The notes beneath the pieces are model-generated. The model made no database searches and was not told the DNA's origin. It saw only the letters and a program-made list of their open reading frames with translations. The translations under genes and the position numbers were made by a program. From contig MCFE01000352.1 in the NCBI GenBank assembly GCA_002104905.1, positions 24,318 through 88,317 of the forward strand: DNA of 64,000 nt, written 5' to 3'. How positions within the stretch are numbered: the stretch's first letter is position 1; the number at the start of each line of letters is the position of its first letter. Shown in pieces: positions 33,636 through 43,590 of the stretch. The DNA is from Basidiobolus meristosporus CBS 931.73 (Eukaryota > Basidiobolomycota > Basidiobolomycetes > Basidiobolales > Basidiobolaceae).

Positions 33636-34075
33636 TCACCCAAACCTCGATGTTAGAATCGGATAGATCGGGTTGCAGTCTGGGCTGGTTGGGGATCGGT
33701 AGAAGGCTTGGTCCGACGAACTCGTCCCTTTGTAGAGTGGGAAGGGGTGTAGGACAGGCGGGACCTGGGGAGAAGTCTTGCTTGCCCGGATAGGGCTCAA
33801 AACCGGGGTCATTGGTGGGGAGGGGTATGTAGTTACGTTCACTAAGATGGGTTTTGATGCGATCTTGGCGATCTTTCTCGTATCATGGGTTAACTGAGGA
33901 ACGTTGCGGGAGACAGCAACACTCTTGGCATCTTCTAGTCGACACATCTCGCTGCAATACAATGAATCCTATATCACGAAAGGCGTGAGTCGGCCGGTGT
34001 CCCAGCAAAATGACCACGGTGACTTACATCAAGATCAACATGTTTATCGCAAATGATACACCAGTTCATGTCCAT
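33636..34075 (-). CDS. Ecl1-type zinc-binding protein
   Basis: Two exons, 34075-34028 and 33968-33636, 126 residues. The N-terminus holds the paired Cys motif of fungal Ecl1-family proteins: WCIICDK, then after about 11 residues LYCSEMCRLED, so four cysteines likely bind one zinc ion. The rest is disordered and rich in Ser, Pro and Thr (YPSPPMTPVLSPIRASK, FYRSPTSPD), with possible proline-directed phosphosites. In fission yeast Ecl1-type proteins extend chronological lifespan under nutrient limitation, so a stress or nutrient role is plausible. The first exon (MDMNWCIICDKHVDLD) is short and is lost if only the long open frame is taken. It converges with importin-13. Confidence 0.72.
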
Positions 34076-34361
34076 GGTTCGAATGTTGGGAGGGGGATAA
34101 AGAGAGATCTTAATAACAACCATGGATGATCTTAGCCACCCACGTTTTATATTGACCGGCTGGTGAGCATATACTCCGCATATACATATGTGACGTTCCG
34201 AGAAGTTTATTAATTCGGGGAGTCCGTTACATGAATCAGAAAATGCGCGGTAGGTGAGTCTATGGTTTTTAGTTTAGCGGTGTTGACTGGTTTCAGCTGG
34301 AAATAACACGGAGATATTCCTGAAACCCGGTGAAAATCCGCGCTAAGGTGGGTGCGGGAGG

Positions 34362-35060
34362 TTAGAGTAGTTGATTAACCAACAGTGCCTTCACCACATT
34401 GTAGGCCCAGGTGGCACCGTAGTCTGATTGGTCGGAGAGGGTAACTGAGTCGTAGGTGTCGGAGGGGGAATCTGGATTGTAGTTGTTGGCAGGAAACATG
34501 TGGCTGGTGTATGTTGGTATGGGTGCAGTGGTTTTATCAGCAGTAAGCTGTGTTTCGCGGGGGATACGAGCAACAATTGTGGCAGTTGGTGCAGTGACAT
34601 TGTGGATAATGATGGTGCGCATGTTGTCCAATGTGATTCGGCCTTGGCTGTTGATTTGGTCGTATTCAGACTTCATAACCAACAGGAATTGGTCGCTCAG
34701 GGTTACCCGAGATTTCATCTCCATGGGGATTGTCCAGTTTTTAATGTGGGTGGACACATTTGGGCTAGAGTCGTTGAGTAACTGTGGTCCAAAAATGTCG
34801 ACCAGTGGGGGGTTCTGCAAGTCGTCGTAGAGTTGGATGGTCACGTTAGGTGACCCAATTAATTGGGCATCTCTGGTAAAATATACGCTAATATCGACCG
34901 TCTCGCCGGCTTGGTAGGATGGGCGCAGTGACGCATAATCGAACTCAACGCCAGCTAAGATGGAATGTTAGAGGCACCACAATTACGCTCAATTTGTGAT
35001 GGACTGCTTACCGAACACGCTACAGACAAAGAGCAAAACGAGATAGGCTACGCTTGGCAT
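34362..35060 (-). CDS. Secreted N-glycosylated protein of unknown family
   Basis: Two exons, 35060-35012 and 34954-34362, 213 residues. Signal peptide MPSVAYLVLLFVCSVFAG, split by the intron. The mature part looks beta-rich (YQAGETVDISVYFTRDAQL, NVTIQLYDDLQNPPLVDIF, RVTLSDQFLLVMKSE) and has several N-glycosylation sequons (NVT, NDS, NVS, NWT, NVT). The C-terminal third is Ser/Thr/Pro-rich and ends WAYNVVKALLVNQLL, a mild hydrophobic end that could be a GPI signal but lacks a clear cleavage site. The layout recalls Kre9/KNH-type Ig-like domains, but no diagnostic motif was found. It is likely a wall or surface protein. Confidence 0.55.
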
Positions 35061-35569
35061 TATTTCATGAAACAACCGAAGAAAATGAAAGAATCCCCTC
35101 GCCCGCCTTATATGCGGCAGGGGAAGCCATATTTGTAAAAGTCCAGACCCCGGCCAGCCACTTTTACCGAGGTCGAAAAGAATCGAGAGTGATCAAATGT
35201 AGTAAGATTCTGTCGAAAGGAAGCATTCACCGTGGCCAGCATCTAGGAAGACGGGTCATACCATTTCAACCCTTATACTTGGGTGAGCGTACAAATAAAT
35301 AGATTAGGAAGCGCTGTAACAATTCATGATTACTACCCAGCAGCATGTCAACCATTACCATCGGCCTTACTAATCATATGATAATAATAGGTTTGCTATC
35401 CAGATTTGGTGACTTATCAAATGGTCGAAAGAGGCAATCATTTCTTGGGATCGCTCACAGTAACCAATAACCTCAATATACATGTCGTGATGCAGTGCTA
35501 ATCACGATATGCACTCTTCGTATTAAAACCTTCCATCCTTCTGTGGTAAGAATACGCTAATAACACATC

Positions 35570-36110
35570 ATGGCCAAGACGGTAATCATCGTTATGGGTG
35601 TTTCCGGTTGCGGTAAAAGCACCGTCGGCGAAAACCTCTCGAAAAACCTGGGTTACGAGTTTCTGGATGGAGACCACTACCATCCAAAAACCAACCTGAA
35701 AAAGATGGCCGATGGGATCCCCTTGGTGGACGATGACCGTTGGCCTTGGCTTACCACCTTGAGGGAGGTTTATGTTCACAAAATGCAAGCAGCCGACCGG
35801 CCCAAGGGCTTGGTGGTAGCCTGTTCTGCCCTGAAGCGAAAATATCGCGAGCTTCTCTCGGACTGTCCCCTCCGATATCAGGGTTGTATATGTCTTCCTC
35901 TCTGGAGACGAGAAGGTTTTGTCAGAGAGAATGAAGCATCGAAAGAACCATTTCATGAAAGAGGATATGCTCAAAAGCCAGCTCGCCGATTTAGAGGAGC
36001 CTCAACCCGAACAGGAGGACGTCGTGAAAGTGGATATCGACAATCCTTTGGAGCTAATGCTTCAGGAGCTCCAAAGCAAGCTTGGACAATGGAAATTGAT
36101 GTGCAAATAG
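35570..36110 (+). CDS. Gluconokinase with an apparent +1 frameshift
   Basis: ATP-dependent phosphorylation of gluconate to 6-phosphogluconate (pentose phosphate entry). The N-terminus has the P-loop VMGVSGCGKSTVG, then FLDGDHYHPKTNLKKMADGIPLVDDDRWPWL and LVVACSALKRKYRELL, all characteristic. After codon 103 or so the frame runs into unrelated residues, while the frame one base on reads VVYVFLSGDEKVLSERMKHRKNHFMKEDMLKSQLADLEEP and ends at TAG 36108, exactly the rest of the family. The shift lies at the GGG of 35881-35883 or just before. With one base removed the protein has 179 residues, the normal size. No intron fits in the interval. A read error in a homopolymer, a recent mutation or programmed frameshifting are all possible. 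The gene has no intron. Confidence 0.8.
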
Positions 36111-36139
36111 GCTTAGAATTGATGTGCGAATAGGCTTAG
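36094..36139 (+). repeat. 23-bp tandem duplication over the gluconokinase stop codon
   Basis: AATTGATGTGCAAATAGGCT (36094 on) is repeated as AATTGATGTGCGAATAGGCT from 36117, two 23-bp units differing at one base. The first unit carries the true stop (TAG 36108-36110), so the second is in the 3' UTR. It looks like a recent slippage duplication. Confidence 0.75.
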
Positions 36140-36267
36140 AAACCCACATAATTTTAACCACATTATTTGCCGTTCTACAATGAGAGCCATCTGCAATCGC
36201 ACATGCACAGCCCCTAAGAATTTATGGCTCGTCACGCCCAGGAGAATAAAGTTTGCATTGAATATAG

Positions 36268-36277
36268 TATATAAAAG
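36268..36277 (+). promoter_or_regulatory. TATA box candidate for the phosphate carrier gene
   Basis: TATATAAAAG about 338 bp before the ATG at 36615. The distance is long, so either the leader is long or a 5' UTR intron is present; GTATCTATC near 36383 and CCCCAATAG near 36495 could bound one. The gene's strong codon bias suggests high expression, in keeping with a TATA promoter. Confidence 0.3.
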
Positions 36278-36614
36278 AAATTGGTTCTTGATTATTTATC
36301 AACCATCAACCACAGATTGCCAATAAAATCGGACCAATGAAAGAGAAAAAAAGCGAAAAGGTGGGGAGAAAAACCTGACCATGGTATCTATCACCGTCCT
36401 TCTACCAATTGCAGCCACGAAATGGTGTCATTAGGGTTGAATTAAATCTCAATTTAGCAAGACTTCTATTGCAACTAACTACTTCTCCCCAATAGATATT
36501 GAATGCCCCAATGGATTTCTGTCCGCCTTACTGAATAAATATGAAGGCCCCTCCGACGAAGAAGATTGCCTGCATCTTTGCCTATCGCCTTTCCTTCTTA
36601 ATATTCTAAACAAA

Positions 36615-37571
36615 ATGTCTGCTACTGCTAAGTTTGTTGCTGCTTCTGCTAACGAAGCTGCTGATAAGCCCACTGGCGCTAACTTGTACGCTCGTTTCGC
36701 CTTCGCTGGTGCTGTCTGCTGTGGTGTTACCCACGGTGCTCTTACTCCAGTTGATGTCGTCAAGACTAGAATCCAACTTGAGCCCACCGTCTACAACAAG
36801 GGTATGGTCAGTGGCTTCCGTCAAATTATTAAGAACGAAGGTGCTGGTGCTCTTTTGACCGGTTTCGGTCCTACCTTCTCTGGATACTTCCTCCAAGGTG
36901 CTTTGAAGTTCGGAGGTTATGAATTCTGGAAGAAGACCTTCATTGATGTCCTTGGTCTCGAGACTGCCTCCAACAACCGCACCGCCATCTACCTTGCCTC
37001 CTCTGCTATCGCCGAGTTCTTCGCCGATATCGCCCTCTGCCCCTTGGAAGCTACTCGTATTCGTCTCGTCTCCCAACCTTCCTTCGCCAGTGGCCTTATC
37101 TCTGGCTTCTCCAGATTGTTGAAGGAGGAGGGTGTTGCCCGTGGTTTCTACTCCGGCTTCGGACCCATTTGCTTCAAGCAAATCCCTTACACCATGGCTA
37201 AGTTCGTTGTTTACGAGCGTGCCGCTGAGGCCATCTACAAGAACCTTGCCACTCCTAAGGACCAATTGAGCTCTGGCTCCCACACCGCCGTCAACCTTAC
37301 CTCTGGTTTGATCGCCGGTATCTGCGCTGCCATCGTCTCCCAACCCGCCGATACCCTCCTCTCCAAGATCAACAAGCAAAAGGGTGCTGAAGGATCTGTC
37401 ACCAGCCGCTTGATCGGTCTCTCCAAGGAGCTCGGTGTTAAGGGACTCTTCATTGGTCTTGGTCCTCGTATTGTCATGGTCGGTGCCTTGACCTCCCTCC
37501 AATTCGCCATCTACGGTGATATCAAGAGAGCCCTCGGAGCCACCGGTGGTGTCGAAATCACCAAGAACTAA
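36615..37571 (+). CDS. MIR1: Mitochondrial phosphate carrier (Mir1/PiC type)
   Basis: Intronless, 318 residues, inner mitochondrial membrane; imports phosphate with protons (or in exchange for hydroxide) for ATP synthesis. Three repeats of the mitochondrial carrier family are visible, each with its Px[DE]xx[KR] motif: [25 protein letters not shown] and [15 protein letters not shown]. Phosphate-carrier marks are [76 protein letters not shown] and [22 protein letters not shown]. Codon use is strongly biased to C/T-ending codons, unlike its neighbours, a sign of high expression. The same bias leaves a 298-codon open frame on the opposite strand, which is not a gene. Confidence 0.95.
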   Translation: MSATAKFVAASANEAADKPTGANLYARFAFAGAVCCGVTHGALTPVDVVKTRIQLEPTVYNKGMVSGFRQIIKNEGAGALLTGFGPTFSGYFLQGALKFGGYEFWKKTFIDVLGLETASNNRTAIYLASSAIAEFFADIALCPLEATRIRLVSQPSFASGLISGFSRLLKEEGVARGFYSGFGPICFKQIPYTMAKFVVYERAAEAIYKNLATPKDQLSSGSHTAVNLTSGLIAGICAAIVSQPADTLLSKINKQKGAEGSVTSRLIGLSKELGVKGLFIGLGPRIVMVGALTSLQFAIYGDIKRALGATGGVEITKN

Positions 37572-38025
37572 ATGATTTCACGTGCATATACAGCATATAT
37601 CCATTCACTGTCCCCTTGTCCTACCCATAGTAACATCAAAGAAAGATTACATAGACCGCGTCTTTTTTTGTAGAACACTCACATCACTCTAACATCCACA
37701 ATAAACCGCTAAATCCATTTTAGAAGGAATCTACTCTGCTCTTCCGATTCATCCCGTATGTTGAGGTATACGTGTCTGTGGGGAGCATACCATAGGACCA
37801 GGTTGTGTGTTCGAGAAAAGGGATTGTTTCCAAGTATGTGTATACCCCGCAGCCACCTCCCTGGCTATTGGGCCGGGTATTGAAACATGCCCGAATCCCT
37901 CAGATTAATCCCCATTAGTCGTTCCTTGTGACCATTCACTTTTTTATTACTACGAATCAATTGAGGCAAGCCGGAAGAATGGGCCAATCCGTATGTTTTT
38001 CCACGCAAGGGCGATTTGCATCTGG

Positions 38026-41000
38026 CTACTCGATTACTTTCCACTAATGTAGGGTACAACGGTTCGTCCATCATTTAGCAACAAGTCCACGATAACATGA
38101 CGTGATAGAACAAACCTGAATTACACAGCCGTCCATGCCGCCGGTAGAGAGCACGTACTCGCCATCGCAAGAGAATGCCACGTTGGTGACGAAGGACGAG
38201 TGTCCTTTGTAAGATTTGGCGGGCGCCTACAATGAGCATTGTCGTTAGGGAGGATTGAGGTTGTGCAGAAGAGCCCAGGGGTTCTTACGTTTTCTCTGTA
38301 TGCTGGGTAGCTGTATAGTTTGACTTGGGAACGGGTATTTCCGCTCACCAGAACATTTCCTCTGGGGCTCCTGGAAACGGCATAGATCTAAGGTGCGTGG
38401 GGTCCGAGTTACACACGATCGGATAGATTTAAATGAGCATCACTTACCTCCCGGCCAGTCATCCAGGATTCTTGGGTGCCTAGAGTTGGCCAGCCAATAG
38501 GGCATTCGTAGGTATTCCAGTCAACATCAGAGAGCTTGGAAGGGTGTTTTTGTTGTTCACACGATGGTATTTGCCCTGCGTATGGATGGTCCAAGATGAG
38601 TTCAGACATTTGTGGTTGAATCATTTGCCAAGGAGCGCTTACAAAACAACAGTTCAGAGTCGATGCTATTTGATTGTAGATGTTGTGAGTCATTTGACCA
38701 GTCCATTCGTGTCACCCTGCTCGAATGTCCCTATTGTGAAACGGCGGAGGTCTGAACAAACAGTCCACTTGAAAGCCCATGGGAAATACATACATGACAG
38801 GTCCCAATGTGTTTCCATCCTTTTGTTGCGTATATATCGATACCGGTGTCCGCTGAGAATGCCCCGATAGCGAGATATTCCCCATTTGGGGAGTATTTCA
38901 CAACATGTTGCCAACTATCTATGGTTTGGGCTTTCTTCGGCTCAATTTCGTGGATTTTGGTGAGCCCTTGTAGCTCCAAGATGATCAACTACGTGGATGG
39001 TTGTGTTATCCAAACATGCACGGACATTTATGCCGATGCATATGCGAATAGATCTACCTTGTCTGTTACTGCTGTGACAGCTATCTGTTGCTCCCTCGGA
39101 TGAATTGCCACTGAACGCAACGGAATGCCCAAATTTACCTTGTGAATCTGTTTCCAAGCGAATGGTTAGCACATTCAAATTGTTCGGTGCGTTATGCACT
39201 AACCAATTTCTTTTGGTGCATATCCCAGTGCGCTACCACTTGATCATCACCACAGGTAACAAATTCTGGCGCGTCCGGATGTGTAGCAAGCCCCCATACT
39301 TCGCTCATCTTAAAGCTGTCGTGAGCCTTGGGGATTTGGTTAGCGGTGTGGGTTCCGTCTGATCTATTTCAATCCACACGTACCATCACAAGTACTTTTG
39401 GTTTTGCTGGATCCTTCAAGTCCAAATGATATATTACCGAATCCTCAGTGCCCACCACCAGGGTGTTTTCGTCACATTTCTCCAAAGCACGAATGCTTTT
39501 CCCAACCCCATTCCAAACCATGCGCGGGGCACTTTTGGACGAGGGTTGATGCTCCATAATTTTACCGTCTTTACCTCCACTGTAGAAATGGCCTGCACTC
39601 TTGTCGAAATGCATAGCGAAGATCGGTCCCTGCGAAATCAAACGATCAATACGAAGTTGACAAGCAGAGAATATCTCTACGAGCCTACTTGATGAGCATT
39701 CTCAATAACTCCGCTGACTTGTCGCTTCGCAATGTCCCACATGTAGATTGAGCCGTCCATACAGCCAGTAGCTATTGTACCCTTATCAATATACGTGGCG
39801 CTCAATATGGTCTATTAAGGAGCCGTTGGTGCGTTAATGCAACAATTCACCCTACATATGTGAGAATGAGTATGGTTACCTGGATCTTTCCGAGCGGTCC
39901 AAATACACCTTTCTTGCTGTTCAGTGATTGTGGGCTTCCATCAAATCGCCAAAATTTGACATGCTTCACTCCGAAGGCCACAAACTCGGATTCGTCAAGT
40001 GGATTGAACACTATGTCAAGTACCTAGATATACAGCATAAGATGCTTGTCCACGCCGAAGCTCAGTTGTGTGATACGATGCTCACCAAATCCGAATGGCC
40101 GCTAGTGGAGATGACCGGCTCGCTGCTCGCTTTCCAATCGAACATCTCAATCTAAGCAAACGGATGAGCTAAGAAAGATCGATGCAGTAGTGGGATCCTT
40201 GTTTACCGTATGATCTTTGTCTTTGCAAACAGCGACCAGGTACTTGCCATTGGGTGAAAAGGTGACCGAGACAACTCCTTTAAACACGGTTCCTTGTCCA
40301 CATTTCAGAGTTGCAACCGGAGAGTCCTCCGGTTTTTTGGATTTCCAGATATGCACCTTTACTCCTCCCTCAGGGTCGTTGACCGATGCGACGTCCCCAG
40401 TAGCTACGTATTCGCCAGAAGGGTGTACGGCTATGCTAATGACATCGTCGTTGTGGCCTGTGAAAAATCGCTGGGTGTCGGATTTCAGGTCATGAACTAT
40501 TCCTAAAGATCCAGCGAAGTAGACAATGCGTGGTGATTCGCCAGTTGCGTTGGGTAGGGTGAATATGTTATTGCGACAATCGCGGGTACGATATCCGTAC
40601 ACACGGTCTATTTGAAGCGATTCATTAGGTGTGTTGTTGGCTGATGGGATGAATTGGCTAGGCGGATATATAGCACCAGCCCATGGTTGGCTCCCCTAAG
40701 TAAGGATGTTAAATTACTGCCTGGACGTGAAGAAAAAGAACCAACTACTGTAGTGTTGCTTCTAGCATCGGAACTAGCGTTGCCTAAATTGAGATCAACA
40801 GTGTAAGCTTAAGCCTGTATCGATGGTTCTAAACAACCTACTATTTTCTTGTACTACTCGAAGGCCAAAGCGTAGTTGTCCCTACAAAAACCATTGTGTC
40901 AATAAAACGATGGGCCATATGCATCCCCAAACCCCATTCTCCTGGGTACCTGACTCTCAGCTATTGGTAAAGTTTTTTCGACTAGAGAGTTCAGAGAAAG

Positions 41001-41437
41001 CTCCGAGAAATCGTATTCAACCTCCCCCAAAGGGTCGTCGTTGGAGAGGAAATCACGGTCGAACAGAGTGAATTTTATCTGTTTTAACAAAGGTGAGTCT
41101 TTCGGAAATCCACAGACGCGAGTACAGTGTAATTACCTTGGAATCTCCCTCGGCCACATATAACTTGAAAACTAGAGTTCCACACGGGATTCAGATTTTC
41201 GTGGACGGTCTTGGATTGCGCACGCTGACTACCTTTACCGGTCCCTACAGTCATCACCACGTAGGGGTCAGAAGAATCTAGTTTTGGGAGGAGCAGATTT
41301 GAACAGCTATTACTATAAGGGGCGTTTGCCAGGATAACTGCACGGTACTTACTGGTCTCCTTATCCATCGCAGTTAGGCCTTTCGCTTCGTGCAACTGCA
41401 CCTCAATGTAGGTTACTTTTTCGCTTTGGACAACCAT
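38026..41437 (-). CDS. C2 domain fused to HELP-WD40 EMAP-like (EML) protein, 18 exons
   Basis: Exons: 41437-41353, 41277-41137, 41078-40950, 40881-40842, 40783-40749, 40695-40207, 40151-40086, 40023-39880, 39811-39689, 39629-39384, 39326-39204, 39138-39058, 38988-38794, 38730-38643, 38575-38448, 38387-38289, 38226-38116, 38043-38026. Residues 1-130 form a C2 domain (YIEVQLHEAKGL, SSDPYVVMTVG, NPVWN, FTLFDRDFLSNDDPLGE, GQLRFGLRVV); its aspartates suit Ca2+ and lipid binding. A 15-residue linker leads to a HELP motif (VYGYRTRDCRNNIF) and tandem WD40 propellers (GHNDDVISIAVHPSGEYVATGD, FGVKHVKFWRF, GCMDGSIYMWD, GPIFAMHF, DVDWNTYECPIGWP). EML proteins bind microtubules. One extra T in the TTTT run (AAAA 41168-41171 on plus) must be skipped to keep the frame; then 779 residues result. 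No ATG exists before HELP, so a separate EML gene is unlikely. Confidence 0.8.
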
Positions 41438-42128
41438 GATTCTGTTCGAGCTTCTGACAAGGATTTACTGGGTATAGCCTTTCTGAATTCGAAGTTTAAG
41501 ATCGAAGCTGGTGGCTGATGTGACTGCCGACGAGGTACGTAAAGGAGATAGGGCTCATCGATTGGTTTCTCCATTATATTAGGTCTAACAATCATCAGCC
41601 TTCTAATATATCGTGCATGTCAGAGTGAAAGTAACTAACGCTTCTTACTGCTGAGCATTCCGGAACACATTAATCATGATGATAGAGTCGGGTAATATGG
41701 GTGGGTAAGTATTACATTCCCAAGTACATGTGTTCTGCCTTGATCGGCAAGTGGGCACTGAAGGAGAATATTACAATTTAGGAACCATCAGCTGTCCAGT
41801 GTTACATCGCACTGTCTCTGGATATATGTTGTCCAGTGTTACATCGCACTGTCTCTGGATATATGTTGTCCAGTGTTACATTGCACTGACTGTAGATATA
41901 CTATATTGGACACCGCTAGCCCGTACATGATGTCGGGGAAAAGCTTAAGACCCAGCATGCATATGTTCAAAGGGTGAAATGAATATTTATGTAGGTGTCA
42001 TATATTATAGGTGCTATATATTATTAAAATTAATGCAAGTGATATTACAGGGCTCGGTTGGATTCGGCTGATTTAATAGAGCCATTGTTATGCTACATGT
42101 CAAGTGGCGGTGAGTCAGAAAATGCAGA
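41438..42128. other. Intergenic region with minisatellite
   Basis: No credible gene. An open frame on the minus strand (41595-41413) overlaps the C2 start in another frame and has no family features. The 37-bp minisatellite at 41794-41904 lies here. Confidence 0.4.
41794..41904 (+). repeat. Minisatellite, three 37-bp units
   Basis: Units start GTCCAGTGTTACATCGCACT at 41794 and 41831 (identical), with a third, diverged copy from 41868. The array lies between the start of the C2-EML gene and the end of the receptor gene, so it could be polymorphic between strains. Confidence 0.85.
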
Positions 42129-43226
42129 CTAGCAAGAGGCCAGCACTTGTGCAACAGACACTTTGCTTAGGTAGCCCTCATCCTCCTGGTCGTCCTTAGT
42201 AATGATCGGACTGCTGTCCGTGGGGAAGAAGCTCTCGTCGTTGGAGCTGGGGTGCTTTGACATCTCAAAGGAATCATGCCACCCCTCCTTATCGTCGGTG
42301 ATTTCAGGGTTCCCCATCCACTGCCGATATAGCTTGTATAGAATCGGATCCATCAAAAAGGCAACAAAGTTGAATACGCCGGGTGATGAGGAGGTCACCA
42401 CCCTAATCAGGTCAATGGCGTAATTATGCTTGGCCGGCGTAAACGAATAGAGCGTCTTTACGATGGTGAAAGTGTAGGTTAGAATCGGAACCAGCGGATA
42501 ACCAATAATCCGCTGCACTGCTCGGTGAACCTTTCTGGACGTTTCATGTGCCCTGCGCTCCATCGTGTCTTTGGTGTGCTTTGGAAGGTTGTCGTTGAGC
42601 TCGTGCGTCAGTGATCTCTTGAGCCGGCTACTTTCCCGGAAGAGTTTCCGGGCAACAATAATCACGACAGCTAAGCAAAAGATGATACCAACAATCATCC
42701 AAAAGAACATCGTCGCATATTCCCACAACAGCTCCTGAACCGAACCTCGGTCGTAGAACCAGCAGGCATCTGTCGGAACGTCGTAACCGTATTTGTTGAG
42801 AATCAGCGGGATCGCAGCACAGGCGACGGATAAAATTAATGAGGCAGAGATATAATATTTTTGTAGGTTTCGAGTGATGCGATTGAAGACAAATACTAGT
42901 AGCAAATTCAAGGCGATGCATGTTGCAAATGCCACCAGCATGATCGAGGCGAATATGTAAACGAACATGGTAAGCTTACAACCCAAGTCCAAGTGCTGGT
43001 TTTTTGGTAGATTGGCGCTGATCAACACAGCTATGACCAGAAATAAATCCGCGTAGCACATACCTAGCTGTAGCTTGAAAGAGATTCTGTTTGTGTCTTT
43101 GGGGTATTTTCGACTCAAATACATAACAACCAGAATCACTGTCAGTGAGCAGATGGCCGATAAAGGGCAGAATATTTTGATCAAAGTAGCCAACACTTCA
43201 TGCTGTGAGGGGGTTAATTCTGGCAT
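42129..43226 (-). CDS. Seven-transmembrane receptor, class E/cAMP-receptor-like
   Basis: Single exon, 365 residues. Seven hydrophobic helices: LIKIFCPLSAICSLTVILVVMYL, YADLFLVIAVLISANL, LTMFVYIFASIMLVAFATCIALNLLLVF, YYISASLILSVACAAIPLIL, YATMFFWMIVGIIFCLAVVIIV, IIGYPLVPILTYTFTIVKTLYS and SSSPGVFNFVAFLMDPILY. A long basic third cytoplasmic loop (SRLKRSLTHELNDNLPKHTKDTMERRAHETSRKVHRAVQRI) and the YPLVPILT motif in helix 6 resemble Git3/Dictyostelium cAMP-type receptors, which signal via G proteins to nutrient or pheromone-like cues. The C-terminal tail is acidic and Ser-rich with possible phosphosites. A TTATAAAAG box lies about 125 bp upstream. The ligand is unknown. Confidence 0.75.
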   Translation of the reverse strand: MPELTPSQHEVLATLIKIFCPLSAICSLTVILVVMYLSRKYPKDTNRISFKLQLGMCYADLFLVIAVLISANLPKNQHLDLGCKLTMFVYIFASIMLVAFATCIALNLLLVFVFNRITRNLQKYYISASLILSVACAAIPLILNKYGYDVPTDACWFYDRGSVQELLWEYATMFFWMIVGIIFCLAVVIIVARKLFRESSRLKRSLTHELNDNLPKHTKDTMERRAHETSRKVHRAVQRIIGYPLVPILTYTFTIVKTLYSFTPAKHNYAIDLIRVVTSSSPGVFNFVAFLMDPILYKLYRQWMGNPEITDDKEGWHDSFEMSKHPSSNDESFFPTDSSPIITKDDQEDEGYLSKVSVAQVLASC

Positions 43227-43488
43227 CTAAGTTGGCCCGTATCTAACAGGTATTTTTGCAAGTAAAATGCTTATTCAGACGGGTATATTTGTTGATAAGA
43301 GGTGGTGACAAAGGGGCTGATTTCAAGGCTGCAGCCCGAATCAGCCCTCTTTTATAAGGCTGTCGGTCGAATTTAGATTAATGAGCCACCATCACCCTTG
43401 GTGTGACAGAAACTCTGGTCAATTGGACATGAGCAACATGGGTAAACTATTATTGTGAATATCCCTCTGGTTATCATTTGGAGTTGTA

Positions 43489-43590
43489 TATCTTTAGCAA
43501 TACAGTTTGTGAAGATTGTATAAGTGTATCTTCGATAATATAGTTTATGGAGATTGTATCAAGTATATCTTCGACAATCCGGTTTGCTCA
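43489..43590 (+). repeat. Imperfect 38-39-bp tandem repeat, about 2.5 copies
   Basis: Units begin TATCTTTAGCAATACAGTTT (43489), TATCTTCGATAATATAGTTT (43527) and TATCTTCGACAATCCGGTTT (43566). The region is upstream of the receptor gene, beyond its promoter. Confidence 0.7.

Noticed and set aside
36606-37502. 298-codon open frame on the minus strand opposite the phosphate carrier
   Set aside because: It mirrors the carrier gene's strong codon bias; the predicted protein is Gly/Glu/Thr-rich without a family, whereas the plus strand is an unmistakable carrier.
37755-37870. Possible tRNA or structured RNA 3' of the phosphate carrier (GGTTGTGTGTTCGAGA)
   Set aside because: Only a T-loop-like word is present; no acceptor stem or anticodon arm could be folded by eye.
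41413-41595. 60-codon frame upstream of the C2 domain as a possible first exon
   Set aside because: It is in a different frame, overlaps the chosen ATG and stops; no splice pair was seen to join it to the C2 exon.
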